From Streptosporangium subroseum (GTDB lineage: Bacteria; Actinomycetota; Actinomycetes; Streptosporangiales; Streptosporangiaceae), in contig NZ_FZOD01000003.1 in NCBI RefSeq assembly GCF_900188345.1, forward strand, positions 186,001 through 250,000: a DNA stretch of 64,000 bases, written 5' to 3'. The position numbers and the translations under genes are program-made. The notes under the pieces were generated by a model. It was not told the DNA's origin, ran no database searches, and saw only the letters and a program-made list of their open reading frames with translations. The first letter of the stretch is position 1; each line of letters begins with the position of its first letter. Shown piece after piece: positions 1-8,692 of the stretch.

Positions 1-137
1 AGGAAGGGACGAGTTCGGGCTCCGGGAGGCGCTCGCGTGGCCGGTGACGGCTTCCCGGAGGGGGACGGCGTCCTGCTCCGGAACGGGTCGGCGTGGCCGG
101 CGACCTCCGGGCGTGGCCGCGCGCGAAAGCCAGAGGG

Positions 138-1667
138 CTAGAGCGCCCGCAGGAAGCGCGCGGCGATGGGGACGGCCGCCTGCGCGCCGCTTCCGCCGTT
201 CTTCACAAAGACGGCGAAGGCCAGCTTTCCCCGGTAGCCGATGAACCAGGCGTGCGTCTCCTGCCCGTTCACCTCGGCGGTCCCCGTCTTGCCCGCCGTA
301 CCGGCGGGAAGGTTGGCGGAGGAGGCGGTGCCGCTCGACACGACCTCCCGCATCATCGTGCGCAGGCCCGCGGCCACCCCGGGCGGCAGGGCGACCGTGT
401 CCTCCGGCTCCGCGGCACGTTTCATCATGGACGGCTGGTGCCAGGATCCGTTCTGTACGGCCGCCGCGGCCAGGGCCATGCAGAGCGGGCTGGCCACCAC
501 CGAGTTCTGGCCGATGGCGTCGGAGCGGAGGTCGTCGACGTCTCCGTGGGGTTCGATCCTGCCGCAGACCCCCGGGCCCTTGATGTCCTGGTTGAATCCG
601 AACAGCTCGGCGGCTTTCACCAGGCCGCCGGCCGAGAGCCTCAGGATCGACTGCTCGACGAAGGTCGTGTTGCAGGAGACCGCGAAGGCGCCGGCCAACG
701 TGATGGTTCCGGGGGCGGCGTCCCCTCCGGCGTTCCGGATCGACTGGCCGTTCGGAGGGGTGTAGGTCGCGGGGCACCGTACCGGTGAGTCCGCGCTCAG
801 GCCGGCGGAGAGCAGGGCGGCGGCGGTGATCACCTTGAACGTCGAGCCCGGGGGGTAGTAGCCGCGGAAGGCGCCCTCCCCGCCCAGCCGGTCGGCGACC
901 GCGAGCACCTGGCCGGTGTCGGCCTGGATCGCCACGATCGCCGCCGGCCTGTCCACGCCGTCCAGCGCGCGGGCCGCCGCGGCCTGGATCGGCCGGGAGA
1001 AGGTGGTCTTGATCTGCTTGGCGTTCGGCGGCGGGAACGTCACCAACTCCTCGGTCCTCCCGTCCGCCGCGACGGCTTCCAGGACGTAGCCGCTCTCGGT
1101 CGCCCCCACGTCGGCGTTGAGCCCGCCGAGATAGTCCTCGGCCCCGCTGTCGCGCGGGAACCGCACGCCGGAACGGGTGACCAGCTCGACCCCCGGCGCC
1201 GGAACCTCCCTGAACCGGAGCCGCCCGCCGTCCTTGAGCGCCGGGTGCAGCGTCTCCGGCGTCCAGAGCACCTTCCACCTGCCGTCCCGCAGGGCCAGGC
1301 GCAGCGTCGAGGCGAACGCCCAGTTCCCGAGGTCCTTGATCCCCCTGACTCCCTGGAACGGCAGCTCCGCCCGCTCGCCCTGCCGCTTCAGCGTGCCGGG
1401 GGTGAGCGTGAGCGACTCGATGTCCAGATCGCGGCTGAAGGCGAGGTGCCGCTCGACGAAGTCGGAGGGGGCGTCGGCGACCAGGCGGCTCATCGTGGAG
1501 ATGTCGCTGTCCTGCCAGGCACTCAGGTAGGCCTCGGCCGTCTCCTCGGGACCGGCCGCCGCCGGAGAGCCCGGTTCCGGCCCGGTGGGCCGTACCAGAA
1601 CGTAGACGCCCGCCCCGCTGACAAGGAGCACGACGATGATGAGCACGAGGACCGCTCGACTACGCAT
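138..1667 (-). CDS. Penicillin-binding protein, transpeptidase with NTF2-like (MecA_N) N-terminal domain
   Basis: D,D-transpeptidase that cross-links peptidoglycan outside the membrane. From the start used here the protein has 509 residues: one N-terminal membrane anchor (about 5-25), an NTF2-like MecA_N-type domain (about 40-150), a dimerisation region, then the transpeptidase domain. The three active-site motifs are all visible: STFK near 275-278, SCN near 331-333 and KTGT near 460-463, so it should be active. The frame is open 18 codons further upstream, but that stretch is polar and the start at MRSRAV places the hydrophobic anchor at the terminus. It is divergent from the spermidine-synthase-like gene. 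Architecture matches class B PBPs of the PBP2/MecA type common in actinomycetes. A specific role in division or elongation cannot be read from the sequence. Confidence 0.93.
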   Translation of the reverse strand: MRSRAVLVLIIVVLLVSGAGVYVLVRPTGPEPGSPAAAGPEETAEAYLSAWQDSDISTMSRLVADAPSDFVERHLAFSRDLDIESLTLTPGTLKRQGERAELPFQGVRGIKDLGNWAFASTLRLALRDGRWKVLWTPETLHPALKDGGRLRFREVPAPGVELVTRSGVRFPRDSGAEDYLGGLNADVGATESGYVLEAVAADGRTEELVTFPPPNAKQIKTTFSRPIQAAAARALDGVDRPAAIVAIQADTGQVLAVADRLGGEGAFRGYYPPGSTFKVITAAALLSAGLSADSPVRCPATYTPPNGQSIRNAGGDAAPGTITLAGAFAVSCNTTFVEQSILRLSAGGLVKAAELFGFNQDIKGPGVCGRIEPHGDVDDLRSDAIGQNSVVASPLCMALAAAAVQNGSWHQPSMMKRAAEPEDTVALPPGVAAGLRTMMREVVSSGTASSANLPAGTAGKTGTAEVNGQETHAWFIGYRGKLAFAVFVKNGGSGAQAAVPIAARFLRAL

Positions 1668-1753
1668 ACGGTTTCTCCCATGGATTTCTCCCCGGGTGTA
1701 TATCAGACGAAAGAGGCTCAAATCTGATGGTCAGGCGGGAATTGAAGGGGCCG

Positions 1754-2575
1754 ATGCCGGGCCGTTATCCGGTCACCTTCGGCGAGGTCGACCTTCTACA
1801 GGACCTGGACCGTTCCTCCGGCTGGGTGATCTCCAAGGACGGCGTCCCGCAGTCCTACGTGGACCTGGACGACGCCACCTACCTCGACTTCGAATACGTC
1901 CAGCTGATGGCCGTCGTGATCGACCTTCTCGGCGAGGGCCCGCTGGACGCCGTGCACGTGGGCGGCTGCGCCTGCACCCTGCCCCGCTACGTCGCGGCGA
2001 CCCGCCCCGGATCCCGGCAGATCGTCGCCGAGCCGGACGGGGACCTCGTCCAGCTCGTCAGAGACCAGCTCCGGCTCAAGTCGGTGCCCCGGCTCAAGGT
2101 CAAGATCCTCGACGGCCGTACGGCCACCGCCGGGCTCCAGGACGACTCGGCCGACCTGATCGTGCTGGACGCCTTCAGCGGCGCCGCGATGCCGCTCGAC
2201 CTGGCCACCTCCGAATACATGGGTGACGCCGCCCGCGTCCTGCGCCCGGACGGCACCCTTCTGGTCAACATCGCCGACGGCAAGGGCCTGGCCTTCGCCC
2301 GCCGGATGCTCGCCACCATCCGGGGCACCTTTCCCCAGGTCGCCCTGCTCGCCGAGCCCGGCGTCATGCGGGGACGCCGCTTCGGCAACCTCATCGTCGC
2401 CGCCTCCCACCTCGATCTCCCCTTCGCCGGCCTGACCAGGAAGGCCGCGGGCGGCCTCACCCAGGCCCGATGCGTGTACGGCGACGAACTCGTCAAGTTC
2501 ATCGCCGGGGCCCGGCCGCTGAACGACGGCGACGCCGTGATCATCCCCGTCCCGCCGCCCGCCGTCTTCGGCTGA
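1754..2575 (+). CDS. Spermidine-synthase-like methyltransferase-fold protein
   Basis: Rossmann-fold protein of the spermidine synthase/SAM-methyltransferase superfamily, 273 residues. It shows a glycine-rich nucleotide loop (VHVGGCACTLPRY), an acidic residue after strand 2 (IVAEPD) and the DLIVLDAF strand typical of polyamine-synthase-like proteins. Actinobacteria carry many of these without polyamine activity, so the substrate is unknown. ATG 1754 is preferred because AAGGGG lies just upstream; an in-frame ATG at 1727 has no ribosome binding site. The last codons and stop lie within a 56-bp tandem duplication (separate entry). Confidence 0.8.
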   Translation: MPGRYPVTFGEVDLLQDLDRSSGWVISKDGVPQSYVDLDDATYLDFEYVQLMAVVIDLLGEGPLDAVHVGGCACTLPRYVAATRPGSRQIVAEPDGDLVQLVRDQLRLKSVPRLKVKILDGRTATAGLQDDSADLIVLDAFSGAAMPLDLATSEYMGDAARVLRPDGTLLVNIADGKGLAFARRMLATIRGTFPQVALLAEPGVMRGRRFGNLIVAASHLDLPFAGLTRKAAGGLTQARCVYGDELVKFIAGARPLNDGDAVIIPVPPPAVFG

Positions 2576-2652
2576 CCGTACGGTCTCCCGTCCCGTCCCG
2601 TCCCGTCCCGCCGCCCGCCGTCTTTGGCTGACCGTACGGTCTCCCGTCCCGT
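2546..2652. repeat. Tandem duplication of a gene 3' end, period 56 bp
   Basis: Bases 2546-2596 recur at 2602-2652 with one mismatch. The unit covers the final codons and stop of the spermidine-synthase-like gene plus a perfect 12-bp palindrome GACCGTACGGTC (2573-2584 and 2629-2640). TCCCG pentamers fill the join, so replication slippage is the likely cause. The second copy abuts the stop of the convergent kinase gene; the palindromes could act as a bidirectional transcription stop. Confidence 0.9.
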
Positions 2653-4425
2653 TCAGCCGAGCGTGGGCACCCAGGCGCGCACCCGCGTGCCCTCGCCCGG
2701 TCCGCCCGACACGTCCAGCCCGCCGCCGAGGGCGGTCATCCGGTCGGCCAGCGCGCCCAGCCCCCGGCGACCGGTCGCGTCCAGGTCGAAGCCTCTCCCG
2801 TCGTCTAGGACGACCGCCTGGAGCCGGCCGGCGGACTGCGTCAGCCGCACCTCGATCCGGGAGGCCGCGGCGTGCTTGAGCGCGTTGGCGATCGCCTCGC
2901 TCACCGTGAAGTACAGCGCGCCCTCGACCTGGTCGGGGAAGCGCCGTGCGCGCAGGTCCGGGTCGGCCGCCACCGTCGTGGCCACCGGCAGGCGTGAGCA
3001 GCGTTCCTCGACCGCCTCCACCAGGCCGCCCTGGCTGAGCACGGACGGGTGGATGCCGGCCGCCAGCTCCCGCAGGTCGTTGAGGGTCTGGCGGGCCTGC
3101 TCGCGCAGGAGCGCCAGGCTGTCGGCCCCTCCGCCGGTCGCGCGGGCCAGCTCCAGCCCGGCGATCAGCGCGACGAGCTGCTGCTGTGCCCCGTCGTGGA
3201 TGTTGCGCTCGATCCGCCGGCGTTCGGCCTCCTGCGCGTTGACCAGCCGGGTCACCAGCCCCGCGTTCTGGATCGCCAGCCCGATCGGCACCGCCAGCGC
3301 GTCGAGCAGCCTCCGGTCCTCGGCGGTGAAGCGCCCGGCCGTCCTGGGGCCGCACGCGATGTGTCCCAGCCCGGCCGGAACGGTGAGCACGGCCACACCC
3401 TCCTCCCGCCCCGCCACCACCCGCGTGCCGTCCGCGAGCGCGACGGCCGCCCACCGCGTCTCCAGCCCCGCCCGTACGGCCCCCGCCAGCCTGCCCAGCT
3501 GCTCCACCGGCTCGGCCTCCTCCAACCCCGGGCCGAGCTCCGTCAGGAGCTCGTCCACCGTCGGCCGGAGGTCGAAGACCAGGAAGAACTTCGAGCCCCT
3601 GATCCCCACCCGGAGGTCGAGCAGGTTGTGCCGGAACACGGCCACCACGATCACGGCGGGCAGCGTGGCCATGGCGACGATGACACCGGCCCAGCGCGCC
3701 GTCTCGCTCTCCCCCGCCAGGAACAGCGTCAGCACGAATCCCCCCAGGGTGACCCCGGAACCCGCGACCATCCAGCGGAGCCGGCTGCGCTCGGTGGAGG
3801 TGCTGCGCCACCAGCGGCGGATCAGGGAGACGAGCACCGACAGCCCCACCAGGAAGGTGACAAGCTGTCCCGTCCCGGCCACGAACGCCGCGAGCAGACC
3901 GGCCATCCCGCCGAGTCCCAGCGGGTTGCCACCGCCATCGGGGAAGGCGCCGGCCCAGACCTCGTCCGGGGCCAGGAGCACGCCCAGACAGTGGGCGGTG
4001 ATCGACGCCGCGGCGATCCAGACGCCCGCGCGCCAGCCCCGCGAGGGCAGATGCCCGTCAGGGAACAGCAGGGGGACGAAGACCCAGGTCAGGCCGTAGA
4101 AAATCGTGTACAGAGACGCCAGCAGGGCTCCGAGGACGGGTATGAACCCCTCACCGGCGTCGTTCCTCACCAGGAGACCCACCCCGAGGCCTCCGAGGCC
4201 CAGGCAGACGGCGGAGGCCAGCAACAGCCAGCCGTAGACGTTGTCGGGCCGCCTGACCGCGATGAGCCAGCCGACCGCGGGCAGGAGCATGCACGCCGCG
4301 CCGAACAACCACTCGGTGATCGGCAGGGGCCAACCGGCCGACAGCACCTCACCCGCGACGATCCCGGCCGCCGCCGCCCCGGCCATCGAGGCGGCGAGCG
4401 CGCGGGCCGGGGCGGTGGAGTTCAT
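2653..4425 (-). CDS. Orphan sensor histidine kinase (HisKA_3/NarL-type)
   Basis: Membrane histidine kinase of 590 residues. The N-terminal half (about 10-270) has several hydrophobic segments, followed by a GAF-like region (about 300-395). The HisKA_3 dimerisation helix has the phospho-accepting His410 in RNIHDGAQQQ, and a HATPase_c domain near the C-terminus carries the DDGRGFD and RRGLGALADR boxes. Kinases of this type usually phosphorylate NarL/FixJ regulators, and the gene is normally next to its partner. None lies here: neighbours are a convergent spermidine-synthase-like gene and a divergent serine hydrolase. The input signal is unknown. Confidence 0.9.
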   Translation of the reverse strand: MNSTAPARALAASMAGAAAAGIVAGEVLSAGWPLPITEWLFGAACMLLPAVGWLIAVRRPDNVYGWLLLASAVCLGLGGLGVGLLVRNDAGEGFIPVLGALLASLYTIFYGLTWVFVPLLFPDGHLPSRGWRAGVWIAAASITAHCLGVLLAPDEVWAGAFPDGGGNPLGLGGMAGLLAAFVAGTGQLVTFLVGLSVLVSLIRRWWRSTSTERSRLRWMVAGSGVTLGGFVLTLFLAGESETARWAGVIVAMATLPAVIVVAVFRHNLLDLRVGIRGSKFFLVFDLRPTVDELLTELGPGLEEAEPVEQLGRLAGAVRAGLETRWAAVALADGTRVVAGREEGVAVLTVPAGLGHIACGPRTAGRFTAEDRRLLDALAVPIGLAIQNAGLVTRLVNAQEAERRRIERNIHDGAQQQLVALIAGLELARATGGGADSLALLREQARQTLNDLRELAAGIHPSVLSQGGLVEAVEERCSRLPVATTVAADPDLRARRFPDQVEGALYFTVSEAIANALKHAAASRIEVRLTQSAGRLQAVVLDDGRGFDLDATGRRGLGALADRMTALGGGLDVSGGPGEGTRVRAWVPTLG

Positions 4426-4617
4426 GGAAGGCAGGGTGACCTACCGGACGGGCCGCCGTCCATGAGGTTGTCCGCACAGTCGGTGTGGTTCGCCGCACCC
4501 CGGAAGACGGAGGTCCGCCGGATGGTGCGGCGCCATGGCCCGTCCTAGTTTCGGATCAAGGCCGCCGGGAGGCGGCCCGACACCCGAGACACACGTCATC
4601 CGAGATAGGAGCCTTTC

Positions 4618-5985
4618 GTGCGGTTACCGTTCCGATCGACGCGCTTCCTGACCCTCGCCGTCGTCACGGCGGCCGTCCCCTTCACCTCGCTCGCGGGTGG
4701 CGGACAGCCTGCGACGGCGTCCACGGCCCAGGTGGTCACCGTCGCCCCGGAGATCCCCGACAGCCCGGCCGGCCGGCAGCTCCGCTGGTTCCTCGACGCG
4801 CCGAGCCGTGCGCCTCTGACGGAGAGCGAGCTCGGCGAGCACGTGAACGCCGCGTATCTCCAGGCCCTGACGGTCGACGGCTTCAACGCGTTTCTCAAGA
4901 ACGCGACCGGGTTCCAGCTGGAGGAGCTGACCACGGTGACACCGACGGCCCTGGTGGGCACGGGGGCGATCGGCAGCCAGAAGTTCGTCCTCCAGCTCCG
5001 CGTGGACGCGGCAGGGAAGATCAACCTGATCGGGGCGACGCCCCCCGCGCCGCCCATCCCCGCCTCCCCCACGAGCTGGAAGCAGCTTGACACCCGGCTC
5101 CGCAAGGCCGCCCCCCAGGTGGGCTTCCTCGCGGCCGAGATCGACTCCCGGGGCCGCTGCGAGGTCGTCCACGCGGTGAACCCGGACAGGGCGCAGCCCC
5201 TGGGCTCGATCTTCAAGCTCTACGTGATGGGCGCCGTGGCCGAGAAGATCCGCGACGACAGGCTGAGCTGGAACACCAAGCTCACGATCAGACCCGAGTG
5301 GAGGAGCACGGGCGAGGGCGGCCTGGCGGAGCGGCCGGACAACAGCACCGTCACGGTCCGCGAGGCGGCCAAGCTGATGATCTCGATCAGCGACAACACC
5401 GCCACCGACCTCCTCATCCACACGGTCGGACGCGGGGCCGTCGAGTCCACGGTGCGCCGGTGGTCGGGCCACGCCAAGCAGAACGTCCCCTTCCTCACCA
5501 CGCGCGAGCTCTTCCTGCTCAAGGGCGTCAACTACCCCGGACAGGCCAACGCCTATCTGGCCCTGCGCCCGGCCAAGAAGGCGGCCTACCTCAAGAACAC
5601 GGTCGCCAAGCAGGCCCTGACGGACATCAGGCCCTGGGACAGGCCTCGTGAGATCGACAGGCTGGAGTGGTTCGGCTCGCCCCGCGACGTCTGCCGCGCC
5701 TACGCCGGGCTGGCCACGCTGAACAGCAAGCCGCTGCACGAGGCGATGTCGGCCGACGACCTCGGACTCAAGCTCGACCCCAGGAAATGGCCGGTCGTCT
5801 GGGCCAAGGGCGGCTCCGAGCTCGGGGTCCTGGACCTGTCCTTCCGCGCCCGCTCCGCGAAGGAGAAGACCTACGTCGTCACCGCGCTGACCAACAACCC
5901 CCAGAGCGCGATCGACGAGAGGACGGCCGTCGGGGAGCTCATCTCGCTGAGCCGGGGCGCGTTCACGCTGGCCACGTCGGGCTGA
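4618..5985 (+). CDS. Cpe/LpqF-like serine hydrolase with beta-lactamase fold
   Basis: Secreted penicillin-recognising-type serine hydrolase, 455 residues. A signal-like hydrophobic N-terminus (about 8-27) is followed by a small alpha/beta domain (about 50-145) resembling the cystatin-like N-domain of LpqF and of clavulanate-cluster ORF12. A class A beta-lactamase-like domain carries SIFK (197-200), SDN (258-260) and KGG (397-399). The classical Glu166 omega-loop motif was not identified, so esterase or peptidase activity is as likely as lactamase. GTG start follows AGGAG at good spacing. It stands alone, ending in a strong hairpin. The family link rests on domain order and motifs, not on a search. 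Confidence 0.78.
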   Translation: MRLPFRSTRFLTLAVVTAAVPFTSLAGGGQPATASTAQVVTVAPEIPDSPAGRQLRWFLDAPSRAPLTESELGEHVNAAYLQALTVDGFNAFLKNATGFQLEELTTVTPTALVGTGAIGSQKFVLQLRVDAAGKINLIGATPPAPPIPASPTSWKQLDTRLRKAAPQVGFLAAEIDSRGRCEVVHAVNPDRAQPLGSIFKLYVMGAVAEKIRDDRLSWNTKLTIRPEWRSTGEGGLAERPDNSTVTVREAAKLMISISDNTATDLLIHTVGRGAVESTVRRWSGHAKQNVPFLTTRELFLLKGVNYPGQANAYLALRPAKKAAYLKNTVAKQALTDIRPWDRPREIDRLEWFGSPRDVCRAYAGLATLNSKPLHEAMSADDLGLKLDPRKWPVVWAKGGSELGVLDLSFRARSAKEKTYVVTALTNNPQSAIDERTAVGELISLSRGAFTLATSG

Positions 5986-6134
5986 GTCCACGCCCGGCCG
6001 GATCGTCGCGTCCACCCGGCCGGGTCCGTGCCCTGCCCGGATCACCGCGTCCACACCGGCCGGGGCCGGCCGGATCCTCCGCGGTTCGATCGGATCCGGC
6101 CGGCTGACGATTCCACCGGACAGCCGGTCACTTC

Positions 6135-6167
6135 CGGGGCCGCGGCACTTTCGACGCCGCGGCCCCG
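6135..6167 (+). terminator. Hairpin terminator after the LpqF-like gene
   Basis: Perfect 12-bp GC stem (CGGGGCCGCGGC, 6135-6146, and its complement 6156-6167) with a 9-nt loop; no T tract, as usual for high-GC actinobacteria. The DNA between 5986 and 6134 is low-complexity CCGG-rich and holds no gene. Confidence 0.75.
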
Positions 6168-6178
6168 AATCATGGAAT

Positions 6179-6194
6179 AGTTGAAACATCAACT
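6179..6194. promoter_or_regulatory. Palindromic operator AGTTGA-N4-TCAACT before the pirin block
   Basis: Perfect 6+4+6 inverted repeat 38 bp before the first pirin start. TTGA-N4-TCAA half-sites are typical of MarR-family binding sites, and pirin genes are often MarR-controlled. Assignment to MarR is inference; no MarR gene is in the window. Confidence 0.5.
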
Positions 6195-6231
6195 GAGTTA
6201 TCACCGGCGAACATCGTAGGAAGGATCCAAG

Positions 6232-6501
6232 ATGCCAGCCGTGACCGTAGGGAACCCACTGACCCTGCCCCGCCTGCCCCAGCCGCTCGACGCGGTGCGG
6301 GAGCGCGAGGTGCTGACCATCACCACCGCACCCAGCGGATTCGATGGAGAGGGCTTCCCGGTCCGGAGGGCTCTGGCGACGATCAAGTCCCAGTATCTCG
6401 ACCCGTTCATCATGATGGACCAAATGGGCGAGGTAGATTACGCGCCGGGTGAGTCCAAGGACTCTGTCAATTGGGGGAGCATCCCGACGGATGCTCGCTG
6501 A
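6232..6501 (+). pseudogene. Pirin N-terminal fragment (truncated)
   Basis: The first about 72 codons align with the intact pirin gene that follows: shared MPAVTV-NPLTLPR start, TTAPSGF, EGFPVRRA, and LDPFIMMDQMGEVDY. After GESK the frame runs into 13 unrelated codons and stops, so the metal-binding cupin core is lost. Divergence from the intact copy (roughly a quarter of residues) shows it is an older paralogue and not a recent partial duplicate. A GAGCATCC hairpin (6477-6484/6489-6496) sits at the break. It keeps a start and the promoter-side operator, so a 89-residue product could still be made. Confidence 0.8.
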
Positions 6502-6537
6502 CCTGCGGAAAATTCCATCCAGAGGAGAGTCGGACCC

Positions 6538-7509
6538 ATGCCTGCTGTAACTGTCGATAACCCCTTGACCCTGCCGCGCGTGGCCGCATCGGTGGATGCC
6601 GTGGCTCGCCCCGTTCTGGCCGTGACGACTGCGCCGAGTGGCTTCGAAGGTGAGGGTTTCCCCGTTCGCCGGGCGTTCGCGGGGATCAACTATCGGCATC
6701 TGGACCCGTTCATCATGATGGATCAGATGGGTGAGGTGGACTATCAGCCTGGGGAGCCGAAAGGGACCCCCTGGCATCCGCACCGTGGCTTCGAGACCGT
6801 CACGTACATCATCGACGGGATCTTCGACCACCAGGACTCCAACGGTGGCGGCGGCACCATCACCAACGGCGACACCCAGTGGATGACCGCGGGCTCGGGC
6901 CTGCTGCACATCGAGGCCCCACCGGAGGCGCTCGTCATGTCCGGCGGTCTCTTCCACGGCCTGCAGCTGTGGGTGAACCTGCCTGCTAAGGACAAGATGA
7001 TGGCGCCGCGCTACCAGGACATCCGCGGCGGCAACGTGCAGCTGCTGACAACCCCGGACGGCGGCGCGCTGCTGCGTGTGATCGCCGGTGAGCTGGACGG
7101 CCACAAGGGTCCCGGCATCACGCACACGCCGATCACGATGGTGCACGCGACGCTGGCGCCGGGCGCGGAGATCACGCTGCCGTGGCGTGAGGACTTCAAC
7201 GGCCTCGTGTACGTCCTTGCGGGCAAGGGCGCGGTCGGTGCCGAGCACCGGCCGATCCAGCTGGGCCAGACCGCCGTCTTCGGCGCGGGCTCCTCGCTGA
7301 CCGTCCGCGCGGACGAGAAGCAGGACTCGCATACGCCGAATCTGGAGGTCGTCCTCCTTGGCGGCCAGCCGATCCGAGAGCCGATGGCACATTACGGACC
7401 GTTCGTCATGAACACCAGGGAAGAGCTTCAGCAGGCGTTCGAGGACTTCCAGAAAGGGCGGCTGGGCACGATCCCGGCCGTGCACGGGATGTCTGAGGGC
7501 GGGCTGTAG
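6538..7509 (+). CDS. Pirin family protein (bicupin)
   Basis: Full-length pirin of 323 residues. The N-terminal cupin keeps the iron site: HPHRGFETV supplies two histidines and LLHIEAP a third His and Glu. The C-terminal cupin and the terminal QAFEDFQKGRLGTIP signature are intact. Pirins are cytosolic iron proteins, some with quercetinase activity, others acting in stress or transcription control; the substrate is unknown. AGGAGAG lies 8-10 bp before the ATG. The gene sits between a 5' pirin fragment and a 3' pirin fragment. Confidence 0.93.
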   Translation: MPAVTVDNPLTLPRVAASVDAVARPVLAVTTAPSGFEGEGFPVRRAFAGINYRHLDPFIMMDQMGEVDYQPGEPKGTPWHPHRGFETVTYIIDGIFDHQDSNGGGGTITNGDTQWMTAGSGLLHIEAPPEALVMSGGLFHGLQLWVNLPAKDKMMAPRYQDIRGGNVQLLTTPDGGALLRVIAGELDGHKGPGITHTPITMVHATLAPGAEITLPWREDFNGLVYVLAGKGAVGAEHRPIQLGQTAVFGAGSSLTVRADEKQDSHTPNLEVVLLGGQPIREPMAHYGPFVMNTREELQQAFEDFQKGRLGTIPAVHGMSEGGL

Positions 7510-7568
7510 GGCTCGCTGGGACCACACGAGGACGAGTCCGGTCCGGGTATGGACGGGGCTCGTCCGCG

Positions 7569-7640
7569 TTTGACGAGCTCACCAAGGCGTTCGAGGACTA
7601 CCAGGCAGGCCGCCTGGGCACCATCCCCGCTCACGCCTGA
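7569..7640 (+). pseudogene. Pirin C-terminal fragment (remnant)
   Basis: Read from base 7569, the DNA encodes FDELTKAFEDYQAGRLGTIP followed by AHA and a TGA stop at 7638-7640. This matches the last residues of the intact pirin (EELQQAFEDFQKGRLGTIP). The codons just upstream, back to 7512, do not resemble pirin. It has no start of its own and is too short for ordinary gene finders. It is a remnant of a second or third pirin copy. Confidence 0.85.
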
Positions 7641-7730
7641 CACGAGGCGAGGCCGGATCCGGCGGGAACCACGCCGGATCCGAAGGAACCGCACGCCACG
7701 GCGCCCTCGAAGCGGGAGCCGTACGGGGCC

Positions 7731-8291
7731 CTAGACCTCGGCGAGGGTGACGCAGGCGATCCGAGCTCCGGCGGTGCCCGCCTGGGCGCCGGCGGTCGCG
7801 GTCTTCTCCGCGTGGATCACCAGCGACCGGGGCAGGCGGCCGGGGACGAACGCCCAGTCCTGGGTGGCGGTGGCCGTGGCATAGCCCGAGGCGTCGGTGG
7901 TGAGGTCGAGCCACACCTCGTTGTCCGCGCTCGCGTGGGTGTGGGCGTGCTGGTAGTGCGGGCCCGCGTCCTCCGGCTTGATCCCGCATGGGTTCACGTG
8001 CAGGTGCACGCCGTACGTCCGGTTGGGCAGCAGGCCCGCGACCGTGACCGTGGAGGTGGCGAGCACCGCCCCCGATTCGGCCGTGGCATTGACCGAGGCC
8101 CCCGCGGGCGCCAGGGCGGTGTCGTAGACGATCGCCGAGGCCTTGGGCCTGGCCGCGATGAGCGTGCCACCCCCGGCCAGGCGGATCGCGGTGGCGGCCG
8201 GGCTGTGCGTGGGCGGCTGGGCCGCCGGCGCCTGCTGGCCGCAGGCCACGGCGAGCAGGCCGAGGGCGACAAGAACACCGAGAATGCGCAT
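7731..8291 (-). CDS. sodC: Superoxide dismutase [Cu-Zn]-like lipoprotein
   Basis: Exported CuZn-SOD family protein, 186 residues. A lipobox (LLAVAC, Cys17) suggests a cell-surface lipoprotein. Metal ligands are visible: HLH near 96-98, His112 in DAGPHYQH, and His160 in SLVIHAEKT; the C-terminal GARIAC matches the family end. It would dismutate extracellular superoxide. Actinobacterial relatives often lack some copper ligands, so activity is probable and unproven. It is transcribed alone, with about 110 bp to the next gene. Confidence 0.85.
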   Translation of the reverse strand: MRILGVLVALGLLAVACGQQAPAAQPPTHSPAATAIRLAGGGTLIAARPKASAIVYDTALAPAGASVNATAESGAVLATSTVTVAGLLPNRTYGVHLHVNPCGIKPEDAGPHYQHAHTHASADNEVWLDLTTDASGYATATATQDWAFVPGRLPRSLVIHAEKTATAGAQAGTAGARIACVTLAEV

Positions 8292-8401
8292 CCGGCATCT
8301 CCCTGATCAGATGGGGCAGGAGCAGCGCCCACTCTAATCAGTAATCATGCGATCACTCATGGTATTCATATTTTTCCGTCCGGACACGGCCGGTACGAGC
8401 C

Positions 8402-8692
8402 TCAGGTGTGGGGCGCGGCGATCTCGTCGATGCGGGCGGCGAGGGTGAAGTCCGCGTCCGTCAGACCACCGGCGTCGTGGGTGGTGAGCGCCAGGTGAAG
8501 GGTGCGCCAGCGGATGTCGATGTCGGGATGGTGGTTGAGCTTCTCGGCCTCGACCGCGATCTCGTCCACGATGCGGATCGCGGCCGGGAAGTCGCGGGCG
8601 GTGATCTTACGGCGGATCTCGTCGCCTTCCCGCCGCCATTCGGGCACGCCGGTCAGTCTCTGGTTCACCGCGGAGTCATCAAGCAGGTCCAT
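8402..8692 (-). CDS. 4a-hydroxytetrahydrobiopterin dehydratase (pterin-4a-carbinolamine dehydratase)
   Basis: Protein of 96 residues with the diagnostic EKLNHHPDIDIRW motif followed by V/L-x-L-x-TH-GGLT, here LALTTHDAGGLT. The family dehydrates 4a-hydroxytetrahydropterin to recycle pterin cofactor in the cytosol. Length is normal for the family. The start overlaps the end of the upstream unknown gene by 14 bp, so the two are probably co-translated. No aromatic amino acid hydroxylase is nearby. Confidence 0.92.
   Translation of the reverse strand: MDLLDDSAVNQRLTGVPEWRREGDEIRRKITARDFPAAIRIVDEIAVEAEKLNHHPDIDIRWRTLHLALTTHDAGGLTDADFTLAARIDEIAAPHT

Noticed and set aside
1..141. Possible 3' end of a gene entering from the left on the plus strand
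   Set aside because: Frame 1 is open to a TAG at 139-141 but lacks any recognisable sequence; GC-rich DNA is often open by chance.
1796..3811. Long minus-strand open frame across the spermidine-synthase-like gene and kinase
   Set aside because: Arg/Gly-rich shadow of genes with better coding evidence; no ribosome binding site.
4624..7527. 967-codon minus-strand open frame opposite the LpqF-like and pirin genes
   Set aside because: Antisense of two clear genes; composition is His/Arg/Leu-rich noise.
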